Assembly: GCA_030374765.1 (NCBI GenBank)
Contig: JARGXX010000033.1
Location: 1-64,000, forward strand
DNA length: 64,000 nt
Reading direction: 5' to 3'
From: Agarophyton chilense
Taxonomy: Eukaryota > Rhodophyta > Florideophyceae > Gracilariales > Gracilariaceae
In this document: in pieces, positions 19,684 through 29,600 of the stretch
How positions within the stretch are numbered: the first letter of the stretch is position 1
Layout: each line of letters starts with the position of its first letter
Position numbers and translations under genes: made by a program
The notes under the pieces: generated by a model
What the model was told of the DNA's origin: nothing
Seen by the model: the letters and a program-made list of their open reading frames with translations, nothing else
The model's database searches: none

Positions 19684-20260
19684 ACCAAGCGCAAACGCAC
19701 CTTTTTCAGCCGCGTACACGACCCCAAAAACGCACATACAAAACGCCTGACAATGTGCCATCTGCCTCGACGAAATAGCCACAGAACCAAGCGCAAACGC
19801 ATAACACAACCCTTTCTTTTGATAAAATTTTCGCACATTATCCAGCTTACAACACAGCTCGACTGTGCAGCGGAGATGTGGCTGAAACCAAGCGCCTTTG
19901 AGTGCCACACTCGACGCACGCCTCCACGTTGTGCAGCAAAAATGTTACAATAAAACATGTGCAAACGCAGGATTTGGCAGAAAGCCCAGCGCGCCTAAAA
20001 TTTATGATTTTTTCAAATGCAAATATTGCGAAAATGGGTGCTGCGCGCCAACATCTGGCAATTCGCGCGCTACGTTACCCGAACGAAGCGCCTGAGCGCA
20101 ATTAGCCACGATTTTTTGAGCGTGCCAATGTGTCATACGCGCTCTCCAGCACAACGTTTTCCATCCAGGGGGTCAAAATCGCACATACGTCGAATGCAGC
20201 GCGTGGCGCTTGGTGTATGTAATTACCAAGCGCTACTGACAACTGCGTTTTACCAAGCGC
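19684..20260. promoter_or_regulatory. Cluster of ACCAAGCGC motifs, copy 1
   Basis: Exact ACCAAGCGC occurs at 19684, 19786 and 19887 (spacing 102 and 101 bp), at 20225 and 20252, and in inverse (GCGCTTGGT) at 20206. Degenerate copies lie between. Regularly spaced short motifs near the end of a duplicated unit are typical of subterminal sites bound by a transposase or recombinase, but binding is inferred. Confidence 0.5.
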
Positions 20261-20322
20261 CAGCCCACACTTACAACCTGTAATATATATAGGCTTTCGT
20301 TTTCACTTGTCGCACGTCTTCC

Positions 20323-23300
20323 ATGCCCCACAACTCCAACACCGACCACACTCCGTTTCTTCCGCAACGCAAGCAAAACGGTACCTTTCCCCGCACACAA
20401 CTGCCCACAACCGACATTTTGGGCACCGATATGTTCACGCATGCGTTGTCGAGGTGGCTCTCATGTGCACAGAAAATCCAAGAACGCCTGTTGGTTGCGC
20501 TACACCTTTCGTCGGGCTCTCCTGCGCGCGGCACAGAGATTGAGACATACCGTATCCACAACGACCAACACTTTCAACGTTGTCTCATGCTCATCGACAA
20601 ATCGCCTGTCCTCATTTGCCGGTACATGAAAACGCGAAACAGCAAAGGGGCCGCCACTCCGATTGCTCGCTTTCCCGATGCCCAAACATCCCGTTTTCTG
20701 CTCATGTACTTGACTCTGATACGTCCGTTTGAAGCATATATCGTCCGCTGCCTACACGGAGAAAACTGTTTCCAGATGCATTGGAAAATGCTGTTCGCCA
20801 ACTGCGGAATTCCGTATGCCGCAAACACCATCCGCTCGATAATCAGCTCTCACTTGAGCAAACGCGGTTTCCCGATATCCTTCAACGACTATAGAAACTT
20901 CACCGTGGGAATGACCAACACAGTTTCCAATGTCACCGCATCTTCTGTAGCCGATCACATCTTGGAAGAGCTATTGACCACTGCCCATGGCCAGGCGGGC
21001 CACTCTGCGCACACCGCCGCTTTTCTTTACGCTCGTACACCACATGACATATCCGGTTTGCAGCACTCTCAACTTTCCAAATATCGCGAGTGGTCCAGCA
21101 AATGGCACCAGTATCTCGGTCTTCTTCTTAATGCTCCCCTCACCCAACAACAACAACAACACCACAGAAAACGTCCGGTTACTGTCACAGTTCTACCTAC
21201 ACCTGAACCAAAGCGCTCCATCCATACATCGCAGCCAACCCCGTCCCCTCCCACTGACCGCTCTGCGATCCCCCATTCTCAAATCAACCTAAACCTGGCC
21301 GCCTCTCATCCTTTCAATCCACATCCGCCTGCTTTTATGGCAGCCGCCATTCCGCGCGGTGGAGCTTCTCTCTTACAACAACCGCTTGTGACCTACGAAC
21401 ATATTACATCAGAAATACTCCGAGCACTAAGACAGGCACTTTCCAACGACTCCGCTTTATTCAAGTCCCACCAACAATTTGTGAACACAGCGGCCGTGTA
21501 CAACAGGCTTTCCAACATGCTATTACTCCAGCCGACTGGATCTGGAAAAACACTATCTCTTCTGCTCCCCGTCTTCATGGAAAAGGGCAAATACTCCACC
21601 GTTCTCATCACCCCTCTCACAGCCTTGCTCAGTGAATACGAACTGCGCGCTCAGCTCTTCGGCCTTCGTGCTTCTCGTACACCCACCCCTCCCGGATCGC
21701 ACTCCTTTGCCGACATTTACATCTTTTCCGCTGAAAGACTTTCTGTTCCTTCTTTTACAGAGTTCACCACGCGACTGATCGCCGCCGACCGCCTCGCCCG
21801 CATTGCCATCGATGAATGTCACTTATTTCTTTTATGGCAACACTTTCGCCCGTGCTTGGCCAACCTCCACAACTGCTTCGGCCATATTCCCACAAAGATC
21901 CCTCGCGTGCTTTTAAGCGCAACAGTGCCGCCGCGCGACCGCCCCCTTCTTCTGTCGCAGCTGCACATCCCGAACGCGCATGTGTACGCTTCTTCGACTG
22001 CAAGAAACAACATTTCTTTTGTCGTGTATCACCTAAGCTCAGCCCCCAGCACTTCGCGTGCCACACGCTTTCGCGCCGCTCATGGCCACTTTCAGGATGT
22101 GTTTGGATACCTGCTTCAGCTGGGCGTCTCAATCATGCAAGAGCATGTGGCTCGATTGCTTCACTCGTCGGCTGACACAACCCTAGCTCGCGTTCTTATA
22201 TTCTCGTTAACACGCCCGGCTGCCGAAGCTGTCCATGAAGCTCTCGCCGCTTCGTGTTCTTCTTTTGGTGCCCTTAAACAATCCACTACTGTCACGGTTC
22301 TCCTGTACCATTCTGGTCTCTCGGATGTTCGTAAACGACGGGCTCACACCCTTTGGAACTCTCCGCCTTCTTCCAGTGCACCCACAACCAACCACATTCT
22401 CTTCATGGTTTGCACCTCTTCTTTTGGTACGGGCATCGACGTTCCCAACGTTCGCCTGGTTTTCAACTTTGGTGGAGTAGCGAGTCTTTGCGACCTCGCG
22501 CAACAGGCCGGCAGGGCCGGCCGCGATGGAAACCCATCCACTTGCGTCACCATTTATTTCCAGCCCTACTTCAAACTCGTCACGGAAACTCTTTCTTCGT
22601 CCTCATCCAACACAAATGCGTTTGAGGAGCCCAATCGCATATACAACCAAGCACTTTCCACGGAGCGTTGGTTGGAAGCGCAGCATTGGGTCGAATGCAA
22701 ATCTGTTTGTCGAAGGAACGCCCTCTATTTCCACATGGACGGAAAAGAACCAGGCATCTGTCTCTTCTCTCCTTCGGTTCTTAATTGCGATAATTGCAAT
22801 AGCATCGCAGCTGTCTCCCCCTCTCCCACCCCGGAACGAAGCTCCGTTTTTGCTACCCCTTCTGCCTCTCAGAACGCCCAATCCATTTCACCGTCACCCA
22901 GCGCTTCCCCACAAACGCCCACGCCGCCAAAAAACCGTGCCAATCAATCAAACAGAACATCCTTAAACAACCAAAACACCAACACCAACGGCGGCCCAAC
23001 ACAAAGCCCCAAACCCCACGCCAGTCGTCCACCACGACCCCCCACCTCCACTCCATCGCCGTTGCTGACAACCACGCATCCATCCGCTGCGACCCAATCG
23101 CCCACTGTCGCTCCTTCTCAATCTCAGTCGCACTCTGCCACCTTCTTTTACACCTTGGACCGAAAAACACCGCAACAAATCGTGTCACACTTCGAGGAGA
23201 TCTCCCGCCGACTTGCCCCTCTCTGTGTGCCGTGCTTGCTGCACGAAAAAACGCAAGTGCACTTGACGGACACTCATGCATGCCCCCATTCCCGTCAACG

Positions 23301-23709
23301 ATGCTTCAGATGCTTTTCGCCGCACCATATATCGCGCAACTGCAGGTTCGATAAATCACCTCAAGGAACCTGCTACCGTTGCCATCTCGGATTCTGCAAG
23401 GGACTCAAAACTCATTCTCAACCGCATACTTTTGGAACAAGACACTGCATCTTCATTTCGCTCTATCAACTGGCATGGGTTTTGTGGCGAACATGCTCCA
23501 AAACTCGCTCCGAAATTGCACTCCACCTCTGTGACGGCCGCATGCAATCCAAGTTCAACTCCATTTCCCAATCCTCCCAAGATTCCTCACCCCTCCACCT
23601 TGAAATAGACGCCATGTTTCATGATTGGTTAACACACAACAACCACTTTGCCGTACCCAACATTCTACGCCTTGCAGCTTGGTGGAAGTCAACCACAACA
23701 CTCATTTAA
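20323..23709 (+). CDS. 5'-truncated recombinase-helicase, copy 2
   Basis: 1128 residues from the first ATG, which corresponds to an internal Met of copy 1. The zinc fingers and most of the N-terminal helical region are missing. The recombinase residues R69 and Y236, the whole helicase (Walker A QPTGSGKT, DECH, QAGRAGRDG), the RecQ-type Cys cluster and the C-terminal knuckle are kept. By eye about twenty residues differ from copy 1, none of them a motif residue; the frame is open to the same stop. The upstream sequence is copy 1's 3' flank, so it may lack a proper promoter. It is either a pseudogene too young to have decayed or a short active form. Confidence 0.7.
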   Translation: MPHNSNTDHTPFLPQRKQNGTFPRTQLPTTDILGTDMFTHALSRWLSCAQKIQERLLVALHLSSGSPARGTEIETYRIHNDQHFQRCLMLIDKSPVLICRYMKTRNSKGAATPIARFPDAQTSRFLLMYLTLIRPFEAYIVRCLHGENCFQMHWKMLFANCGIPYAANTIRSIISSHLSKRGFPISFNDYRNFTVGMTNTVSNVTASSVADHILEELLTTAHGQAGHSAHTAAFLYARTPHDISGLQHSQLSKYREWSSKWHQYLGLLLNAPLTQQQQQHHRKRPVTVTVLPTPEPKRSIHTSQPTPSPPTDRSAIPHSQINLNLAASHPFNPHPPAFMAAAIPRGGASLLQQPLVTYEHITSEILRALRQALSNDSALFKSHQQFVNTAAVYNRLSNMLLLQPTGSGKTLSLLLPVFMEKGKYSTVLITPLTALLSEYELRAQLFGLRASRTPTPPGSHSFADIYIFSAERLSVPSFTEFTTRLIAADRLARIAIDECHLFLLWQHFRPCLANLHNCFGHIPTKIPRVLLSATVPPRDRPLLLSQLHIPNAHVYASSTARNNISFVVYHLSSAPSTSRATRFRAAHGHFQDVFGYLLQLGVSIMQEHVARLLHSSADTTLARVLIFSLTRPAAEAVHEALAASCSSFGALKQSTTVTVLLYHSGLSDVRKRRAHTLWNSPPSSSAPTTNHILFMVCTSSFGTGIDVPNVRLVFNFGGVASLCDLAQQAGRAGRDGNPSTCVTIYFQPYFKLVTETLSSSSSNTNAFEEPNRIYNQALSTERWLEAQHWVECKSVCRRNALYFHMDGKEPGICLFSPSVLNCDNCNSIAAVSPSPTPERSSVFATPSASQNAQSISPSPSASPQTPTPPKNRANQSNRTSLNNQNTNTNGGPTQSPKPHASRPPRPPTSTPSPLLTTTHPSAATQSPTVAPSQSQSHSATFFYTLDRKTPQQIVSHFEEISRRLAPLCVPCLLHEKTQVHLTDTHACPHSRQRCFRCFSPHHISRNCRFDKSPQGTCYRCHLGFCKGLKTHSQPHTFGTRHCIFISLYQLAWVLWRTCSKTRSEIALHLCDGRMQSKFNSISQSSQDSSPLHLEIDAMFHDWLTHNNHFAVPNILRLAAWWKSTTTLI

Positions 23710-24124
23710 GCACGATTTTAGATTCCAACCCGGTACAATAAACACCCATTCTTCTTTCTCCATTTTGCTTTCAACTCTCTTCCTTGCCACAGAAAACCAC
23801 ATTTCCTCCTCTTTATACTTAAGTATAACGCCAAACACCCCATATTCGACCGTTACATTACACCCAACCCAGCAACAAGCGTTATTCAAACGACTCTATC
23901 TCCAGCTCAACCTCAGCCCCTAAATACCCCAACTCCGCCTCAAAAATACAGTGTAACGAAACAACCTACACTCTATATCAGTCCTACACATAAAGCCCAG
24001 TACACTTATCGAATGCAGGTCGCTCAACACAGAACTTTATCCAACCACCGCAGATATCGAGTACACCCTCAAACAATCTGTTCACCACGCATTCGTACTA
24101 TACTGGAACTTGACGTCTCGACTC

Positions 24125-24425
24125 TAGACCCCTAAAACCCCTAAAATCCAATAAACGCAAAGCTTCCCCTAAAACCCCTAAAGCCCTCCAGCCCCTAAAC
24201 AATGTTTTCCTCTCCGTAAATAAAAAATCCCATAAAGGTAAAGTTTCCCCTAAACCCCCTGAACCCCTGAACCCCTGAACCTCTAAAACCCCTAAAACCC
24301 CTACACAATGGTTTCCTCTCCGTAAATTCAAAATCCCATAAAGGTAAAGCTTCTCCTAAAACCCCTAAACCCCTAAACCCCTAAACCCCTAAACCCCTGA
24401 AACCTGTAAAAGCCCGTACACAATG
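24125..24425. repeat. Telomere-like CCCCTAAA minisatellite, copy 2
   Basis: Same structure as 19120-19390 but with a longer uninterrupted run (four to five perfect CCCCTAAA units near 24363-24400). This difference accounts for the extra length of copy 2. Confidence 0.85.
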
Positions 24426-24705
24426 GTTTCCTGTACGAAAACGTAAACTCCCGTAGGCCCTGACCGATAGCTACTTAGTGGCGATGCCACTGTTGGACAA
24501 ACCTTAACGTCATAAGAATCTACCTGTCATCGTTAAGCATACGTCATCCCTACCTCACTAAACGCACTGCACGCGTCTTCTTTAGCTTAGAGTGTGGCGC
24601 CAGCACTCGCGTGACCTACTACTCACCACACTCAACCTACATTGAACTTGGCAATACCATCGAATATCGACCCCCAGTGTTGCCGGATATGAAAACCATC
24701 CTAGA

Positions 24706-25282
24706 ACCAAGCGCAAACGCACCTTTTTCAGCCGCGTACACGACCCCAAAAACGCACATACAAAACGCCTGACAATGTGCCATCTGCCTCGACGAAATAG
24801 CCACAGAACCAAGCGCAAACGCATAACACAACCCTTTCTTTTGATAAAATTTTCGCACATTATCCAGCTTACAACACAGCTCGACTGTGCAGCGGAGATG
24901 TGGCTGAAACCAAGCGCCTTTGAGTGCCACACTCGACGCACGCCTCCACGTTGTGCAGCAAAAATGTTACAATAAAACATGTGCAAACGCAGGATTTGGC
25001 AGAAAGCCAAGCGCGCGTAAAATTTATGATTTTTTCAAATGCAAAAATTGCGAAAATGGGTGCTGCGCCCCAACATCTGGCAAGTCGCGCGCTACGTTAC
25101 CCAAACGAAGCGCCTGAGCGCAATTAGCCACGATTTTTTGAGCGTGCCAATGTGTCATACGCGCTCTCCAGCACAACGTTTTCCATCCAGGGGGTCAAAA
25201 TCGCACATACGTCGAATGCAGCGCGTGGCGCTTGGTGTATGTAATTACCAAGCGCTACTGACAACTGCGTTTTACCAAGCGC
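24706..25282. promoter_or_regulatory. Cluster of ACCAAGCGC motifs, copy 2
   Basis: The same motifs at the same spacing as in copy 1, shifted by 5022 bp: 24706, 24808, 24909, inverse at 25228, then 25247 and 25274. Confidence 0.5.
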
Positions 25283-25913
25283 CAGCCCACACTTACAACC
25301 TGTAATATATATAGAATGTTCACGAAAAAATGGTAGAAGTTCATCCAAGATTTATGCACGAAGCAAAACTTCGCTCACCGGAACGCCATTTCACAATATC
25401 CACCATCACCATCGAGTCGTATCAGTTTTTCCGTCGGGATCCGAATATGTGGAACACCGCAAATATTCAGGTGTCCATCACCAAGTAAGCAGTTCGCATC
25501 ATTCCTTGAGATTGTGGTCCCCCCATTTGTGAATGCTTCCCGCAGCGCATTCATAATGAAGAGCACATGGAACAAGGTGAAAAATCATGCATGTTTTCGT
25601 TGCCAAGTAAGCAGCTTGCATCATTCCATGATGCTACTATCCCCCACTGCAAACGTTACACGGATCGCAATCATAATTTCATTTGTGATTCTGCCCTTCT
25701 CCAGAAATCAACATGGACCAAGTGGGACCAATATCCCTTTAGGATACACCTTATCACACATCACCACACTACATCAATATGGCTTTGCATGTTGTGTCTT
25801 TTGAGTGCATTTTTCGTCTTCTTCTTCAGCCTGGAGCTATCGTTGGAGCTTGGTATTTGCCTTTTCTTGCGTGCATACTGTGTTCACACTCTTTTTCCAT
25901 CAATCAACGCATT

Positions 25914-26567
25914 ATGAACGGGGATATAGAAATTGGAGTTCAATCAGTGGGATTCTTCGTCTTGTGCCTTACATGTAAATTGGGAATACGATCTTCGAAA
26001 GGGGTAGCACGCCATCTATCTGTTCGGCACGGTGCCTCACCTGATGAGGGAAAAGATATGGCTGCGACAGTTTGGGAAAGAAAGCAAGAATTGGAGTCGA
26101 TGCTTCCGTACGTACCTCTCTGGAATCGCTACATCGCTCACAGTGAAGAGGAAAACTGCAGAAGTGGTGTTTCGGGCATGGAGCCGACTGCCTTTTTTAT
26201 GTCAGCAAGGCCACTAGCCCCCCTAACCGGCCTTAAAGTCTTGTACGGGTACAAATGCCCGAATTGCATCACGTGCTACACGGACATGAGAAGTTTATCT
26301 ACGCATCTCTCGACCGCGCATGGCGTTGAAGATACGGCAAATGTCATCACTGACGTAAAAAAACGTGGATTGATACGCCTGCAAACCATTTTCGGAGGAC
26401 GTTGTCGAAAATTGTTTCCTGTATCAGAAGCTGTCCAGGTGGGAGAAGTGACGATCGTCTTCACTTCCAAATGTAGCTCCCCTCGGCAGAAAATTTCGAA
26501 TCCTAACCTTCTTGGGCAGAACTCACTGAACGGATCAGAGGAGGGTCTTAGGATCGTTCACGAATAA
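25914..26567 (+). CDS. N-terminal zinc-finger part of a divergent third recombinase-helicase
   Basis: From ATG 25914 this 217-residue frame aligns with the two-finger region of copy 1: GVQSVGFFVLCLTCKLGI matches GIHSIGFFPLCVNCQCGL, then a second finger (CPNC...H...H) and a RLQTIFGG segment. An earlier in-frame ATG at 25779 adds 45 hydrophobic residues that look like translated leader. The frame stops at TAA 26565-26567. The next ORF starts 15 bp later in the same frame, so the two are one gene split by a nonsense codon or by an unremoved intron. A GT-AG pair at 26545-26622 would remove 78 nt, including the stop, without changing frame. Confidence 0.65.
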   Translation: MNGDIEIGVQSVGFFVLCLTCKLGIRSSKGVARHLSVRHGASPDEGKDMAATVWERKQELESMLPYVPLWNRYIAHSEEENCRSGVSGMEPTAFFMSARPLAPLTGLKVLYGYKCPNCITCYTDMRSLSTHLSTAHGVEDTANVITDVKKRGLIRLQTIFGGRCRKLFPVSEAVQVGEVTIVFTSKCSSPRQKISNPNLLGQNSLNGSEEGLRIVHE

Positions 26568-26622
26568 ATCTCTGGTGTTGGTATGAACTCGGCTGCCTCG
26601 AAAATCATTTCGTCTATTGTAG
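26545..26622 (+). other. Candidate 78-nt in-frame intron
   Basis: GT at 26545 and AG at 26621-26622, preceded by the T-rich TCGTCTATTGTAG. Its length is a multiple of three and it contains the only stop codon separating the two parts of the third recombinase-helicase. The donor GTCTTA is weak. The alternative is a simple nonsense mutation. Confidence 0.3.
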
Positions 26623-29600
26623 GGTTTACTGATGACCTACAAGAACTGGAACCTATGCATGACAAGATGAAAAATATTTTTGTTGCCTTGTCAAGGGTAG
26701 ATGAGGTCCTAGATCACAGGAAGATATCACTTCAGGACGCGGTGAAACTCTCTGGGTCAATTACTGAGAAAAGTATTTTATGGGACGTCGTGCAGCAAGA
26801 CGTCGTTCAGTACCTCAGGATGGTTCGGGATTTAACCATTGACATGCCGAACTGTGTGCTAGAATCTATCAACGTAAGAAGCCGGGGTGATAATCGCTTT
26901 ACATTCAGAACCGTTTCTTCTAAGTGCGTCAAAGCCTATGCGGTTGAGATAAGTCGCTTTCTATCGTTCTGCATCAAATGTCAGCACCGCCATGAACACC
27001 TATGCAATGAAGAAGTTGCCGGATTAATCGCTTTATATCTGGAGGAGCTTAATGAGAATGTTTTACATCAAAAACTTGACGTTCCAGACCCTTTCAAATC
27101 CACGAAACCAATGTGCTTCGAAAAAAGATACCTTGGTCTTCATTTCTTCATGAAAAGCGTTCTGCTAGAGGTTCGCCCAATGTCTTCTTCTTGCGAATCA
27201 CTTGCAGTGAAAAATTTTTTTAGTTGTCGCTGCGTGCGATCTGAGGAAGACGCTCGTTTGCAGACAGCTCAACCCAACAACTTTCGATATGCAGAAGCAT
27301 GGGAGGTCACAAGAACACTTGCAGCTCTCCAGTATTGCATATCTGCCTGCGCAGTGCATGAGGTATCCATTTCTCAAAAACAAAATGAAGGCAACAGAAA
27401 TGGATTTCTCTTAGACAGCACTGACCACACGATGAATTTGATCAAGGACGCTCTGGACCTCCAAAAAAACAACACTACATCATATGTGCGATCTGCTTTG
27501 GATTTGGCAATGGGTGTCATTGACCAGGAAGATATTGCTGTTACTTTCGATTGCTGTCGGAGCCATGATCTCTGTGGAGTGGTCAAAAACACTCATATTC
27601 GATTACAAGATGTTGGGACTTGGGTGAGGGACGCTCATATCAGAATCGACTCGCTCCTGTTCAGTAACCTTCTGAACAATACTGCACTTCCTGATGGGTT
27701 TATGAACATGATTCAGTCGTTGACAGACAATTTTACTGTTAAGGCCCCAGGTTACAACTTCATGTCAGTTTTGGAAAAGAAAAAGAATTGGTTGCAAAAG
27801 AACGCTTGCTTTGTACTCGATTCGTTGAAAACGCGTGCTGGTTGGATTTCTCTCAGTCATCCCAACGCTTCCGGAGTATCTCTTCCAGGAGATAAAGAAG
27901 TTGTAGATTTGCACGGTGTCCTTATGCTCAAGTCAAAGGTTCTTGACTGGTTGAACTACTGCCGTCAGATTCAGGAACTTTTATTGTTCTGTGTACATAT
28001 ATCATCAGGATCTCCTGCTAGGGCTACAGAAATAGCTACTCTTCGTCTCACAAACGATATATATGGGATGCGAAGTCTTTTCGTCTCACAAGGTCAGGCA
28101 ATGATCGTTACAAGGTGGGTCAAAACCCGAGGAATGAAAGGATTCTCGAAGCCCATACCACTTTTTCCAGATTCCAAAACAAGCGAGTATCTTCTCATGT
28201 ATCTTGTTCTAATAAGGCCATTGGAAACTGCAATGGTCTCAGCTTTATATGGGCCCTCTTTGGGAAAAGAACACTGGAACATCCTCTTCTGCAACAAGGG
28301 TAAACCTTTCACTGATGATTACATACGCGGTGTGGTATCGAAACACCTTGAACTAAAAGGCATCCAACTAACCTTCAACGACGACAGAAATTATTCAGTT
28401 GGCATGGTCCCTGCCGAGAGTGAAGGAAAAGCTCATGATCTAATGGATCAGATTCGTGACGAGTTCCGTGCAGTCGGGCATAATCAGGCAGCTCACAGTG
28501 TGGAAACTGCTGAAAGGGCTTACGCCAGAACTAAAGAGGAATTAATCCATTTGCAGAAACCTAGTTTGGACAAGTATCGTAGATGGTCTATGCAATGGCA
28601 CAAATACCTGGGCTTTCACGGGAAAGAAAGGAACGCTTCTGAGCTTCAAAACGACACAGATGAGTCTGGTCGTCCAAGAAAAAGGCTGAAGCCTTTAAAC
28701 TTGCCTACATCAGAGAACAAAGTCCAGATGCAAGACAAGTCAGGGCATCACCCAAATCTTGATACGATTCCTTTCGATGTATCGAAACGAAGTTCTCAGA
28801 GTCTTGGGCGCCGAAGCTATTCTGGAGCCGCTGTTCTGGAAAGCGATATTTCTTTGGAATACAGAGGAAATACAATCTTTGAAATTGGCCCATCTCAGCC
28901 CATGTCTCCCTTCGGTGTCAAACTCGTCGATGTAGGGACTCGGACATATGAACATCATCTCCCTACTTTTCTAGAGCACCTTCGCACAATGAACAACTGT
29001 AATCACTCGGTGTTTAAGTCCACCATGCAATTTAATGTTACTGTTGCAGTAGCAGAACGCCGTGAAGACATTCTAGTGGTCATACCCACCGGATCGGGAA
29101 AGACTTTGTGCATTCTACTTCCAGCGTTTATGGAACGCTCATCCTTTACTACAATCATGATTGTTCCGCTGGTGGCACTGGTAGAGAAACTTAGGCTCCG
29201 TGCCGAAAAATGTGGGCTTCATGCCAGTACAACTATACCTGGAAACATCGGAGAGCCAGCCGACGTTTACATGCTCGTTCCCGAGCAGGTTCGGGACCAA
29301 CGATTCAAGCAGTTGGTTCAAAAACTTGTGGCGGAGAGAAGACTGGCCCGCGTTGTAATCGACGAAGCCCATCTCACTGCATCTTGGTCTTCTTTTCGAC
29401 AAAGCCTGCGTGATTTGAGATACGGACTACTTGAAGTACCGAAAAACATCCCACGCATCTTACTAACTGGGACTATTCCACCACGAGATCGCTCTGCCCT
29501 TGTTGCAAAGCATGGAATGCGTAAAGCTTCTGTTCTCAGCATGCCCACAGTCCGCAAGAACCTTTGTTTTGCCGTGATCAACGTCGAAAGCGATTCACCA

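Larger units (their letters stand above)
15288..20292 (+). repeat. 5-kb direct duplication, copy 1
   Basis: This segment covers the C-terminal two thirds of the recombinase-helicase gene plus 1.6 kb of 3' flank, ending in TAATATATATAG. It repeats head to tail at 20293-25314 with an offset of 5005 bp in the coding part. By eye the copies differ at roughly 1-2 percent of bases. Confidence 0.92.
18705..20292. other. 3' flank of recombinase-helicase copy 1
   Basis: About 1.6 kb without a supported gene. It contains an AATAAA near 18730, the CCCCTAAA tract (19120-19390) and a cluster of ACCAAGCGC motifs (19684-20260). It ends at the duplication junction TAATATATATAG. Short ORFs here recur in copy 2 but have no protein-like features. 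Confidence 0.6.
20293..25314 (+). repeat. 5-kb direct duplication, copy 2
   Basis: Second copy of the unit, 5022 bp because its CCCCTAAA tract is longer. It starts inside the recombinase-helicase gene immediately after the TAG of TAATATATATAG that ends copy 1, so it is 5'-truncated with an intact 3' end. Its own 3' end is again TAATATATATAG, directly abutting unrelated sequence at 25315. Confidence 0.92.
23710..25314. other. 3' flank of recombinase-helicase copy 2
   Basis: Near-identical to 18705-20292: AATAAA near 23735, the CCCCTAAA tract, the ACCAAGCGC cluster and the TAATATATATAG end. No supported gene. Confidence 0.6.

Noticed and set aside
19560-20283. Short ORFs in the 3' flank of the helicase unit, repeated in copy 2
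   Set aside because: They arise from the duplicated non-coding flank; composition is repeat-like and no start context or family was seen.
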